Shown here piece after piece: positions 26,457 through 34,991 of a stretch of DNA of 58,771 bases. The notes under the pieces were generated by a model. That model saw nothing but the letters and a program-made list of their open reading frames with translations, had not been told where the DNA came from and did not search any database. This DNA is from Ruminococcus flavefaciens (lineage in GTDB: Bacteria; Bacillota; Clostridia; Oscillospirales; Ruminococcaceae), in contig NZ_UETD01000018.1 in assembly GCF_900116855.1 (NCBI RefSeq), positions 1 to 58,771 on the forward strand, read 5' to 3'. A program made the translations under genes and the position numbers. Every line of letters starts with the position of its first letter. Within the stretch, counting starts at the first letter, position 1.

Positions 26457-26852
26457 TCATTTTCCTAATTCATTTATATTAAAAAAAACTCGTTCTATAA
26501 TTTTAATATTATTTGAATTATCTATTTCAATTATATTCAATTTTTCTAATTCCCTTAACGTGTTTCCTAAATCATCGATTTTTATATTGTTATATTCACT
26601 AGGAAATGAAAGATTACTATTAGCAATGGCTTCCTCTAAATCATCAATAGATATAGAGTTATATCCATATCTTTGTATATATATAATAACTTTAATTTGT
26701 TCCTTATTTATTTCTATTTCAGATAGCTTAAATAATTTTTTGCATAATTCTATAATCACAAAAATAGCTGAAACATAATTCTTATCTACAGTATTCTTAC
26801 CTAATAAATATGCGTCTTTTAATATAGTTAAAAATCGATAAGGCGATAACAT
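26457..26852 (-). CDS. operon gene 4: small helical, winged-helix-like protein (131 aa)
   Basis: AT-rich gene, last of the four-gene unit, starting 20 bases after the previous stop. The product is helical, begins MLSPYRFLTILKDAYLLGKN, and its C-terminal half (ISIDDLEEAIANSNL, then LGNTLRELEKLNIIEI) reads like a winged-helix domain. The size and pattern recall 'middle component' proteins of three-component conflict systems, but that is only a resemblance. No catalytic residues are visible. Confidence 0.6.
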   Translation of the reverse strand: MLSPYRFLTILKDAYLLGKNTVDKNYVSAIFVIIELCKKLFKLSEIEINKEQIKVIIYIQRYGYNSISIDDLEEAIANSNLSFPSEYNNIKIDDLGNTLRELEKLNIIEIDNSNNIKIIERVFFNINELGK

Positions 26853-26872
26853 AAGATTATATGGAAGATTAC

Positions 26873-27289
26873 CTATTTTTTGGTTATAAAATCTCCATTT
26901 TTCTTAGGTTTAATCGATTGATAATATCGATCATTTACTGCTTCTTTATCAAAAAATATTGATGAAATGATAGAATTTAAAGCTCGCTCATCAATAGTAA
27001 CCTCTAAATCCCTTTGCTTTAGTTCTTTCAATATACTATTAGCTTCATTTTGAATACAAAGAATCATATCATTTGAAGAAAAACCATCTAGCGAAACATT
27101 TCCATCAAATACAATATTGCCAACTTTTTGTGCAGCCTTTCTATCTGCAACATGTATTAAATGCAACTCTTTTTTGATTTCAGCTGATGAATCAGAACTA
27201 TTCATGTTATTTTCTATCGTAATCGGATAACTCTTTTTGGCAAAATATGATTTGCTTATATTCCTAAACTTAAAATTTGAATTTCTCAT
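26873..27289 (-). CDS. operon gene 3: hypothetical protein (138 aa)
   Basis: A basic N terminus (MRNSNFKFRNISKSYFAKKS) is followed by a helical region and a segment IVFDGNVSLDGFSSNDMI. A Lys-rich tail ends the protein. Its start overlaps the stop of gene 2 by 4 bases, a tight coupling. No family recognised; it may be a DNA- or protein-binding subunit. Confidence 0.55.
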   Translation of the reverse strand: MRNSNFKFRNISKSYFAKKSYPITIENNMNSSDSSAEIKKELHLIHVADRKAAQKVGNIVFDGNVSLDGFSSNDMILCIQNEANSILKELKQRDLEVTIDERALNSIISSIFFDKEAVNDRYYQSIKPKKNGDFITKK

Positions 27290-27618
27290 GGAATATACTC
27301 CTCTAAATTTCCATTAAAGCGATCAATAATTGTATCATATAAATCTATCTTACTAAAAGACTCACCATTAAAGTATGAAACAGAATACAAGTCTTTAATA
27401 AGCAACCACGGTTGAAGATCGTTTGAATGTCTCGTTGAATCAAATAATAACAAACAATCAACTTTCTCTTCTTTAAAACTTGAAACACTTGATATTTCAA
27501 CGCACCAAATATATGTTGACATATTTAAATGACATATTAAAGAACAAAGATCATTATCATATATTTTTTCTATTGCATTGCTTTTAAATCTATTAGAGCG
27601 TGTTAAGAAAATCCGCAC
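27286..27618 (-). CDS. operon gene 2: hypothetical protein (110 aa)
   Basis: Compact alpha/beta protein beginning MRIFLTRSNRFKSNAIEKIY, with a cysteine-containing strand (LCSLICHLNMSTYIWCVEI) and an acidic end. It follows the peptidase gene after 72 bases and overlaps gene 3 by 4 bases. No motif points to a known family. Confidence 0.55.
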   Translation of the reverse strand: MRIFLTRSNRFKSNAIEKIYDNDLCSLICHLNMSTYIWCVEISSVSSFKEEKVDCLLLFDSTRHSNDLQPWLLIKDLYSVSYFNGESFSKIDLYDTIIDRFNGNLEEYIP

Positions 27619-27690
27619 TATAGATGTTGAAGGGAAATTATTTGCATTCTTAGGACTATTTAAATAATCAAATGTAGCTTGATAGACATT

Positions 27691-28743
27691 TTAATATGTA
27701 ATAAACATCTTTTCCGCTAAAGGGATAATATATGTATCAATTTGGGTAGCAGTATAGGATAAAAACCCATCTGAAGTAAGTGTACATTTTCTCGCTAAAA
27801 ATTGATATGGTGCGAAATTATCATCATTTGCAATATAATTCGATACAGTACTGCAAGCCATAATAATTTTTGGAGTCTGATTATCGTCGTCAAATTCTTC
27901 CTGAATGGTTTCTATATCAATATCTTGAAATCCACTATGTCCAATTAAGCAAATGGCATGATTCTCTGAACTATTTAATCCAATGACTGGAAGCCCAGAA
28001 TCTAAATACGCAAATATCTCATCATCTATAACAGAAGACATCTCCATTGAGCTTTTTAAAATTGGATATAATCCAGCAACGTTTAACACTTCCATTATAT
28101 TATTGGCGGTTAAACCTTTGGCTGGGATTTTTCTTTCTAAAAATGACATAGTATTATTCGTGACATCTGCAATTTTAATTCTATTCACGCCTAATCCAAT
28201 ATTAAAAAAATACTCAAGCACCGCCCATAACGTAACCTGAGCACACATTGCTACTTCAGGATCTTGTTTTGTGAAACTAAAGCTAGGTACTGATTCTTCC
28301 TCACCAACAACATTACTGTAAACATTATAGGTAGAAATATATGCACGGTCTTTAATAAAACATTTTGGATGCATTTGAATCCTACCAATATGCGAATAAG
28401 GAGTTGGTCTTAAAACAATATATCCCATATATTGTCCATCCATATAGAAATGTAATCTATAACATTCTTTTATAGTAGGCTTTGTAGCTTTTATATAATA
28501 CGCGTAAACCGAACTTAAATATTCTTTATCTGAATAAGGGTATTCAACAACAATACACTCAATTTTTTTACTCAAATAATCATCAAAAAAACGTAATGTA
28601 TTATTATCGATATGTGTGTGTGAAATCCATTTTCTTTTATCTGGAATATGTTTGTTTTCTATGTTTTCTCTTAACTGTTGAAAAACAGTCAAACTTTGTT
28701 TACGCTTAATTACTTTCGTTTCTATAATCCCAACCATATACAT
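27691..28743 (-). CDS. operon gene 1: papain/C39-like cysteine peptidase
   Basis: The C-terminal ~190 residues carry the papain-fold pattern: Gln160, then Cys167 in AMCAQVTLW (the C-A-x4-W helix), GLPVIGLNSSENHAICLIG with His262, and a downstream NDDNFAPY supplying the third residue (Asp307/308). The N-terminal ~150 residues contain an alpha/beta part with YRLHFYMDGQYMGYIVLRP and do not match a domain I know. No signal peptide or ABC segment is present, so it is not a bacteriocin exporter peptidase. The start was set at the ATG 28743 after GGGGCG; 28752 is possible. It heads a four-gene unit under a strong promoter and is a likely effector protease. Confidence 0.7.
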   Translation of the reverse strand: MYMVGIIETKVIKRKQSLTVFQQLRENIENKHIPDKRKWISHTHIDNNTLRFFDDYLSKKIECIVVEYPYSDKEYLSSVYAYYIKATKPTIKECYRLHFYMDGQYMGYIVLRPTPYSHIGRIQMHPKCFIKDRAYISTYNVYSNVVGEEESVPSFSFTKQDPEVAMCAQVTLWAVLEYFFNIGLGVNRIKIADVTNNTMSFLERKIPAKGLTANNIMEVLNVAGLYPILKSSMEMSSVIDDEIFAYLDSGLPVIGLNSSENHAICLIGHSGFQDIDIETIQEEFDDDNQTPKIIMACSTVSNYIANDDNFAPYQFLARKCTLTSDGFLSYTATQIDTYIIPLAEKMFITY

Positions 28744-28782
28744 ACGCCCCATCACTCACTGTATAATGTGTATACAAAATAT

Positions 28783-28810
28783 ATTATATCACAAAAATGT
28801 TTTTTGTCAA
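28783..28810 (-). promoter_or_regulatory. promoter of the four-gene peptidase operon
   Basis: Minus strand TTGACA (28810-28805), 16-base spacer, TATAAT (28788-28783). The spacer contains AAAAACATTTTTGTGA, partly palindromic, a possible operator. Confidence 0.7.
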
Positions 28811-28988
28811 ACAATTATTGAATAATCGCAAGCAAATTTCTACCTTTTTGACAACAGACGACCATTTTGCATCACTTTTTTTGTAAGCACATCCAACATT
28901 ATAATATAAGTCCATACAAAAGTTATTCCTCTCTCGTATTCTTTCTAACAAAAAACTATTTTTATTATTTTATGAATCACAAGCCAAA

Positions 28989-29027
28989 ACATCATCAAAG
29001 CTAAAGTAATATTAGCTTTGATGATGT
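28989..29027 (-). terminator. terminator of the AAA-PDDEXK_9 gene
   Basis: Perfect 16-bp stem, ACATCATCAAAGCTAA and its complement, with a 7-base loop. On the minus strand it is followed by TTTTGG. Confidence 0.75.
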
Positions 29028-29030
29028 TTA

Positions 29031-30593
29031 TTACACTATCGTTTTTTCAATTATACAATCATGTTTTTTTGTTTCAGTATCATAATTTATTCCCACAAGA
29101 AGCATTTCACCTGAATATTCTGAAATTTTCTCCGTATACTGCTTACGCTTTATCTGTTCAATTGCAGTATCAGCGGATTTATCCCATTTTAGCTCTATGA
29201 CCATAGCGGGCTTACCAGAAGTCTTTCGCGGAATAAAAACGAGGTCAGCGAAGCCTTTTCCTGTTGCAAGTTCTCTGTGGATTATATATTCTTTTCTTGC
29301 GGAGTAATAGGCAAGCGATATTACACAGCTCAATGATGTTTCATTGTTATATCCTATGATAGAAGCATTCTCGTCGTGAGCCTTTTCTACCATCCGGGCA
29401 ACTTTTTCCTCATCGCCGTTGATCGTCGCTTCTATCAGCTCATCAGAGGAACGTATCGCATTCATGACAGTTTCCCAACCGCCGTCCTCAATAGAATTAA
29501 TGAACTCCTGCTGCACTTCGCTGTTCGGTATCCATACTTTTCCGTCATTGTAGGTAAGGTATCCGAGATGAATAAGCAGTGTAAGCACATCATCTGCACT
29601 ATTAAAGGTGCTCATATCGTTCTGGAACTTTCCAGTATTAACGCAGACTTTTTCTCCCGCGATCATATCGACAACCTTTTCGCGGAGTCCGTCGAAATTC
29701 ATCTGGATATATACCTTTAGTGCTTCGTAGGTTTCAGTTGAAGTCCAATAGCTGTCAAAATCGTGTCCTGTCATAGACATTACTACGGAACGTGGGTTAT
29801 ATATTGAAACGCCCTTTAAATCATATCCATCATACCAACGCTTGGTTTCCTCAAACGGCATATCGTATTTTTTGCAAAGTTCCTGAACCTCAGCTTCAGT
29901 AAACCCAGTAAACTCAGCGTATTCACGAGTATTGGTCATTGCAATCTCTGTGAACATATTTAGTGCTGAATGTTTGCCATATTTTTTTATAGGCAGTATT
30001 CCTGTCATATATGCAAGGGCAACATAGCTCTGATCTTTGAGTATTCGCCTTAAAAAGTCGAGGTATTGAATCTGTCCTTCCGTGTCATTTTTATACTCAC
30101 GAAAAACGCAGTCCCACTCATCAATTATAAAAATAAACGGCACTCTTTTCTCGTTAAAGACTTCTGCCAATACTGACATCAAATCGTTCCAATCGAAACA
30201 ATCCACATCGCCGTTTTCTTTTTTTATCTCATGTATCAATCGCTTTGACAGATAATCAAACGATTCTGTTATAGAATTACCTTTACTAACAAAATCAAGC
30301 ATATTGATATGAATCACATTATATTTATTCAGATGCTTTTCAAAGTTCGGATCGGACGATATTTTATACTTACTAAACATTTCTTTAGAGTCGCAGCCTC
30401 TGCTATAATAGGCAGAAAGCATATTAGCAGCCATAGATTTGCCAAAACGTCTTGGTCTGCTTACACATATGAAACGTTGTTCGGTATATATATGAGCATT
30501 AGTTTGCTTAATGAGTTCACTTTTATCAACATATATCTCTGAATTAAGTGCCATCTGAAAATCCATATTGTCAGGATTAAGGTATATTCCCAT
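29031..30593 (-). CDS. AAA-ATPase_like / PDDEXK_9 fusion protein
   Basis: A 520-residue member of the large family (PF09820 plus PF08011) abundant in anaerobe genomes. It starts with the family's typical MGIYLNPDNMDFQMAL, has Walker A as FICVSRPRRFGKSMAANML, Walker B as VPFIFIIDEWDCVF, and a C-terminal PD-(D/E)XK domain with FADLVFIPR and AMVIELKWDKSADTAI. The ATG follows AAAGGAGG. Function of the family is not firmly known; a nuclease tied to an ATPase fits a role against foreign DNA. It has its own promoter and terminator. Confidence 0.82.
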   Translation of the reverse strand: MGIYLNPDNMDFQMALNSEIYVDKSELIKQTNAHIYTEQRFICVSRPRRFGKSMAANMLSAYYSRGCDSKEMFSKYKISSDPNFEKHLNKYNVIHINMLDFVSKGNSITESFDYLSKRLIHEIKKENGDVDCFDWNDLMSVLAEVFNEKRVPFIFIIDEWDCVFREYKNDTEGQIQYLDFLRRILKDQSYVALAYMTGILPIKKYGKHSALNMFTEIAMTNTREYAEFTGFTEAEVQELCKKYDMPFEETKRWYDGYDLKGVSIYNPRSVVMSMTGHDFDSYWTSTETYEALKVYIQMNFDGLREKVVDMIAGEKVCVNTGKFQNDMSTFNSADDVLTLLIHLGYLTYNDGKVWIPNSEVQQEFINSIEDGGWETVMNAIRSSDELIEATINGDEEKVARMVEKAHDENASIIGYNNETSLSCVISLAYYSARKEYIIHRELATGKGFADLVFIPRKTSGKPAMVIELKWDKSADTAIEQIKRKQYTEKISEYSGEMLLVGINYDTETKKHDCIIEKTIV

Positions 30594-30625
30594 TGCCGTT
30601 CCTCCTTTGCGCTTATATTACCTCT

Positions 30626-30654
30626 ATTATACTCTATATCGCTTAAAAAATCAA
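30626..30654 (-). promoter_or_regulatory. promoter of the AAA-PDDEXK_9 gene
   Basis: Minus strand TTGATT (30654-30649), 17 bases, TATAAT (30631-30626). Confidence 0.7.
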
Positions 30655-30831
30655 CTGTTTTAGGAAAATAGGCGCTTGCACTCCCTTTCGGTCCGATATG
30701 CCTCGCACTGCCGCACAAATCGCTTTTATCGGCTTCTTGTCTTGTCGGTGCTATATCACCGCTCTTGTGGCTTTATCCCTTTAAAAACAGCCGTTTTCGC
30801 TGCAATTTAGGCGCACTCCTATATATGAAAA

Positions 30832-30858
30832 TACCGCCTGCCGTCCAAGCAAGCGGTA
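30832..30858 (-). terminator. terminator of the recombinase pair
   Basis: Minus strand TACCGCTTG...(C)AGGCGGTA stem followed by TTTTC, 21 bases past the recombinase stop. The remaining gap to 30655 shows no gene. Confidence 0.6.
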
Positions 30859-30879
30859 ATAAAATTAAATAAACTGAAT

Positions 30880-32490
30880 TCATGTCAATAATTCGGACTT
30901 TATCTCATATCCGCCCTTAAAAGTGACAGATATTTCTTCTTTGTTGAGTATTTTAACACATTCAACAACCTTCCGTACCAATATGTCATCATACTGGTGA
31001 AGTTCAAAACTGCTACTATCAATATCAGCTTTTATCTCATCCGCAAGCTCGTTCTGCTCGGTATCTTCCTGTGCTTTGAGTGAAAGCAACTTCTGACTCA
31101 GCTTTTCTTCTTCGCTATATAGCCTTGCGAATTCATCATCAAGTGAATCAGGAGCACAAGTCCCTGTTGCAATAAGGTTGACAAAGTCATTACGAGCTTG
31201 GTCTATATCCTTGAGCCGCTGCTCGATCTGCCTTATTCCATCATCGTTTGATCCCGAAAGGACAGTATCTGTGGCTGATTTCAGTACCTTTGCAACATCA
31301 TCGCTGCAGTTATAGAACTCGTTTATAGCTCTCACAATAGCGTTGTGAAGCGGTTCTTCGTCAATAGTAGGAGATTTGCAGTATTTCGGACCGTGTTCCA
31401 GACGATTAATGCACCGCCAAACCGTCCTGTTCCTATTGTGGGAAGTCCAACGGCACCGCCTATAAGCTGTACCACATTCGCCGCATACAAGCACTTCCGT
31501 CAAGGAGTATTTACTGTTATAACGCCCTTGTTCCGTCATTGTATTCGTACACACACTTCTTTTGGCATTACGGCGAGCAATCTCCTGCTGTACTATATTA
31601 AAAGTGTTTTTGTCAATGATCGCAGGGTGACAGTCGCTTACATAGTACATTGGACGTTCACCGTTATTTTTGACTGCTTTATGTGATATACAGTCAATAG
31701 TATAGGTCTTTTGCAGCAGGCAGTCTCCGATATATTTCTCGTTCTGGAGTATTCTTTTTATAAGCATCGCACTCCATTTGCCGCTTTTAGAGCGTGTTGG
31801 ATATTTTTTATTATTTAGCTCCTGTGCAATTGTATGTGTTGACCCACCGTCAATATACAGTTTAAAAATAAGCTGTATAACCTCAGCTTCTTCAGGAATA
31901 ATAACAGGCTTTCCGTCCTCTCCTTTTTTGTAACCAAGGAGATACTTGTAGTTATATCGAACCTTTCCCTCTTTGAAAGCCATTTGATTACCAAGAGTGA
32001 TATTCTTGCTTATAGACTCGCTTTCTGCTTGCGCGAAGCTGCTGTACAACGATAATATGAATTCGCTCTGAGCCGTTAGCGTATTTATATTCTCTTTCTC
32101 AAATATAACACCGATACCGAGGCTTTTCAGAAGACGTATATGATCAAGACAATCAACAGTATTTCTTGAAAAGCGACTTGTTGATTTGCATAGGACAAGG
32201 TCTATCTTTTTCTTTTTGCACATTCTTATCATTCGGTTGAACTCTGTCCTGTTCTTCGTCTGCGTTCCGCTGATGCCCTCGTCCGCAAATATTCCCGCGA
32301 GTGTCCACTCAGGATTAGAGTTGATGTAATTGGTATAGTATTCTATTTGTACCTGATAGCTGTTCTGCTGTTCTTCCGCTTCAGTGCTGACACGGCAATA
32401 AGCGGCTACATTAACCTTTTTCTGCTGAACTGGTACTCCCATTATTTTCTGCTTTGCAGGGATTATCCTTACATTTGCTGCCGCTTCCAT
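30880..32490 (-). CDS. large serine recombinase (complete, catalytic)
   Basis: A 536-residue protein from the ATG at 32490 (AAGGAG, 8 bases upstream). It has an N-terminal resolvase domain with the catalytic serine in AAYCRVSTEAEEQ and the downstream arginine region STSRFSRNT, a recombinase domain (YKYLLGYKKGEDGKPVI), a zinc-ribbon segment (CGECGTAYRRC and CINRLEHGPKYC) and a C-terminal coiled coil. Such enzymes integrate and excise phages and conjugative elements. Its start overlaps the end of the companion gene by 80 bases. Confidence 0.88.
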   Translation of the reverse strand: MEAAANVRIIPAKQKIMGVPVQQKKVNVAAYCRVSTEAEEQQNSYQVQIEYYTNYINSNPEWTLAGIFADEGISGTQTKNRTEFNRMIRMCKKKKIDLVLCKSTSRFSRNTVDCLDHIRLLKSLGIGVIFEKENINTLTAQSEFILSLYSSFAQAESESISKNITLGNQMAFKEGKVRYNYKYLLGYKKGEDGKPVIIPEEAEVIQLIFKLYIDGGSTHTIAQELNNKKYPTRSKSGKWSAMLIKRILQNEKYIGDCLLQKTYTIDCISHKAVKNNGERPMYYVSDCHPAIIDKNTFNIVQQEIARRNAKRSVCTNTMTEQGRYNSKYSLTEVLVCGECGTAYRRCRWTSHNRNRTVWRCINRLEHGPKYCKSPTIDEEPLHNAIVRAINEFYNCSDDVAKVLKSATDTVLSGSNDDGIRQIEQRLKDIDQARNDFVNLIATGTCAPDSLDDEFARLYSEEEKLSQKLLSLKAQEDTEQNELADEIKADIDSSSFELHQYDDILVRKVVECVKILNKEEISVTFKGGYEIKSELLT

Positions 32491-33343
32491 TGTCATTGCT
32501 CCTTTCCGTTTCATTTTTGATAATAACGCCGTTAATAAACTCGGCTTCTATAACGCACGAATGGCTCACCGTTATCCGCTTTACGCAGGATCTCAGCAAG
32601 CCAATGTCAAGAGTATTAAGTTGATTTCTGCTATCAATCAGAGACTTCAAAAGTTCTGTTTTCTGATTAACATCGCTGTACGTGCAGTGCTTGTATTTCG
32701 GTTCAGTAAGTCTGAGAATATCGTTCCTTATTTCCTCAGCAGTTTTAGTGCCATTATCAATGGCACGATCAATTTCAGATTGTTTGCAGCGAATTTCCGA
32801 AGTCGGAATATACTCGCTTACTGTCGCTACTGCTTCAATAAGCACAGGATTTGCAATTACAGTATTCAGAATATTCAGTATTGCACCTGTCAGCATTTCA
32901 TCTGCCATTTTGAATAAGAATGGACGACATTCATGATTACGACAGTCCCATAATTCAGCTTTTGTTCGGAACAACCGTTTGCCGCATTCCTTACAAACGG
33001 TAAGATTTCGGATTTCCCGTAGTTCATCAGGAATTATACAAAGGGAAGTAGCTTTTGCGCTCTTGCGCTCATTCACTTTCTTGAATACTTCCTCACATAT
33101 AAGCTGTGGATAAACATTCGTACCGAGATACTTTTCGTTCTCAAGTACTCGCTTTACCATATTCTTGTTCCATATCTTATCCTCGTTATATGGAATTTTC
33201 ATATTAATAGCAATATTCTCAAGGCTCTTTCCCACCATATATTCGCTGAATATCGTGAGTACAGCAAGCACCTCCGCAGGGTTAGTGGTTATCATACCGT
33301 TCTGCATCATATATCCGAAAGGTATTCTTCTGTTTTTACTCAT
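32411..33343 (-). CDS. recombinase-domain protein lacking the resolvase catalytic domain
   Basis: From the ATG at 33343 (AAGGAGGTG upstream) the 310-residue protein begins directly with a recombinase domain: RRIPFGYMMQNGMITTNPAEVL, then NMVKRVLENEKYLGTNVYP. A zinc-binding part follows (CKECGKRLF...CRNHEC) and then a helical region. The ~150-residue N-terminal domain carrying the catalytic serine is absent, and the good ribosome site shows that this is a designed start, not decay. It precedes and overlaps the active recombinase gene, so it is probably a non-catalytic DNA-binding partner or directionality subunit. Confidence 0.75.
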   Translation of the reverse strand: MSKNRRIPFGYMMQNGMITTNPAEVLAVLTIFSEYMVGKSLENIAINMKIPYNEDKIWNKNMVKRVLENEKYLGTNVYPQLICEEVFKKVNERKSAKATSLCIIPDELREIRNLTVCKECGKRLFRTKAELWDCRNHECRPFLFKMADEMLTGAILNILNTVIANPVLIEAVATVSEYIPTSEIRCKQSEIDRAIDNGTKTAEEIRNDILRLTEPKYKHCTYSDVNQKTELLKSLIDSRNQLNTLDIGLLRSCVKRITVSHSCVIEAEFINGVIIKNETERSNDNGSGSKCKDNPCKAENNGSTSSAEKG

Positions 33344-33411
33344 CTTCTGCACCTCCTTTACGATACAACTATACCACAAAGGAGCTGTTTTTTCTATTCA
33401 CCACAACCGAC

Positions 33412-33442
33412 AAAAAAGCTTCCTGCATTTTAGGCAGGAAGC
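33412..33442 (-). terminator. terminator of the AbiH-GNAT-ASCH operon
   Basis: Minus strand GCTTCCTGC, 7-base loop, GCAGGAAGC, then T6. It lies 50 bases past the ASCH gene stop. Confidence 0.85.
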
Positions 33443-33491
33443 ACTATGTAATCCGGTTATTTATCAGCCATAATTGAAGTACAGCTTTATT

Positions 33492-33866
33492 TTAATTGTC
33501 TATGTAAACAAAAGACTGTGGAGCTGTTTTTACTCCAAAATCCTGTAATTTTTTGGACTGTGAATACTTTTTTACTTTACCAAGACAGTAAGCAAATGCT
33601 GTTTCACGGTTATGGAAATATGAGTCAAAAAATCTCTTTTTTATACCTGCATTTTTTGAAGTTTTTTTCCAAACATCATTAGGAGTTCCCTGAATAAGAT
33701 CTGTAACCTCGACTTCGGCAACTACTTTCATTTCAGGAGCAGTAGAATAAATAATTATACTTTCAATCTTTCGCTTACATTTTATTTTTCTGAATTCATA
33801 TTTTTTGGTACCAGCAAGAATATTGCTGACATGTTCAGGATTGATGGACATCAAAACCTTACACAC
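33492..33866 (-). CDS. ASCH-domain protein (124 aa)
   Basis: A small PUA/ASCH-fold protein: MSINPEHVSNILAGTKKYEFRK is the classic opening (ligand-pocket Lys-x-x-Glu-Phe-Arg), followed by the strand VVAEVEVTDL and the C-terminal SFVYID. ASCH proteins bind RNA or nucleoside derivatives; the E. coli member YqfB hydrolyses N4-acetylcytidine. It is the last gene of a minus-strand run with a GNAT protein and AbiH. A nucleic-acid role is likely; catalysis is not proven by the sequence. Confidence 0.75.
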   Translation of the reverse strand: MCKVLMSINPEHVSNILAGTKKYEFRKIKCKRKIESIIIYSTAPEMKVVAEVEVTDLIQGTPNDVWKKTSKNAGIKKRFFDSYFHNRETAFAYCLGKVKKYSQSKKLQDFGVKTAPQSFVYIDN

Positions 33867-33900
33867 AATACCGCCTCCAATTTTTATTTTAGTTTCTATT

Positions 33901-34974
33901 TTATTTAATCAGTTTGTTTTCATCTTGTTTTGCTAATGACAGAATTGCCTTGAAATCATTCATCGAGTATACCGCTTGATAAGGATGACCGTTCTTCCAA
34001 ATACCATTGTCATTTAGCGTGTTATAATTCACATTACAGCCTTTACCAAATGCATGATTATATACTAATTCCAAAACATATAGATTTTTCATTTTTTCAT
34101 AAAAATTCTTGATTTCACTATGAGTAAAAACAGATTTATTTCCGACTATTTTGACATATTCTTCAAACGATTTAAGATAACTCCAGTTTTGCTTTATTGG
34201 TTCAGAACGCACTATTGTTCCATAAGAAGTCACAACAGATTTGAAGCCCCGGTTATACTCATCGCTGCTCTTTCTGTATATCATTATGGGCATTCCAGGA
34301 GAATAGCAAGGAGTATTAACTGGAAAACAAATATATGTTTTTGTCATACCATTAGCCGCTGCAAATTCTTCAGTATCCTGTTTAGTGTTCTTCAATTCTG
34401 AATATGGAAATATTTTATCATGCCATTCTGCTTCAATGGGAAGCATAGCAAAAGCACTTGTTTCCTTATTGATAAAAGGGAAAGAAGTATATGGAGTCAT
34501 AAAATTGATTGCATTCTTGCTTCTAAGATAAACACCTTCATTCCTCGAATTATACCCTGCGAGTTCGAAGCCAAACTTTTGAAGCATTTCAATCAATTTT
34601 CTGTGCTTATCAAAAACTGTAACATATATTTCTTCATCATCAGATTCGAGCCAGTTCCACAAAGCAATTCCGATAGCTCCTTCTCCCAATCTATTACCTT
34701 CAACTCGATCAGAGAGCTTTAACGTGCTGATTTTAAGTCTGCTGCACTTTGGGAGTATCTGATTATCCAGAGGTATTTCCTCACACTCTTCCTTTTTTAA
34801 CATAACAAATGCTCCGATACCATAATCATCTATGTACGCGAAAGCTTGTTTACCCTCATTTGCCTTTTTGTTATACCATTCTTCAAATTCGGGATAATCC
34901 TCTTTTAAAGAATCAAAAAAGCTATCATAAATATTGAGTTCAGATAATCTCTTCCATTTATATGCTCCAGCCAT
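33901..34974 (-). CDS. GNAT-domain protein with C-terminal extension
   Basis: The ATG at 34974 follows AAGGGGGCG. Residues ~1-155 form a GNAT-like acetyltransferase domain: a start (WKRLSELNIYDSFFDSLK), a substrate strand region (QAFAYIDDYGIGAFVMLKKEE), a central LKISTLKLSDRVEGNRLGEGAIGIAL with the CoA loop, and KLIEMLQKFGFELAGY. Residues ~190-357 are an uncharacterised alpha/beta domain (YICFPVNTPCYSPGMPIMIY) that may be PUA/EVE-like. It is 34 bases upstream of the ASCH gene and 17 bases downstream of abiH. An RNA- or protein-modifying enzyme is likely. Confidence 0.65.
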   Translation of the reverse strand: MAGAYKWKRLSELNIYDSFFDSLKEDYPEFEEWYNKKANEGKQAFAYIDDYGIGAFVMLKKEECEEIPLDNQILPKCSRLKISTLKLSDRVEGNRLGEGAIGIALWNWLESDDEEIYVTVFDKHRKLIEMLQKFGFELAGYNSRNEGVYLRSKNAINFMTPYTSFPFINKETSAFAMLPIEAEWHDKIFPYSELKNTKQDTEEFAAANGMTKTYICFPVNTPCYSPGMPIMIYRKSSDEYNRGFKSVVTSYGTIVRSEPIKQNWSYLKSFEEYVKIVGNKSVFTHSEIKNFYEKMKNLYVLELVYNHAFGKGCNVNYNTLNDNGIWKNGHPYQAVYSMNDFKAILSLAKQDENKLIK

Positions 34975-34991
34975 AAACACGCCCCCTTAGT

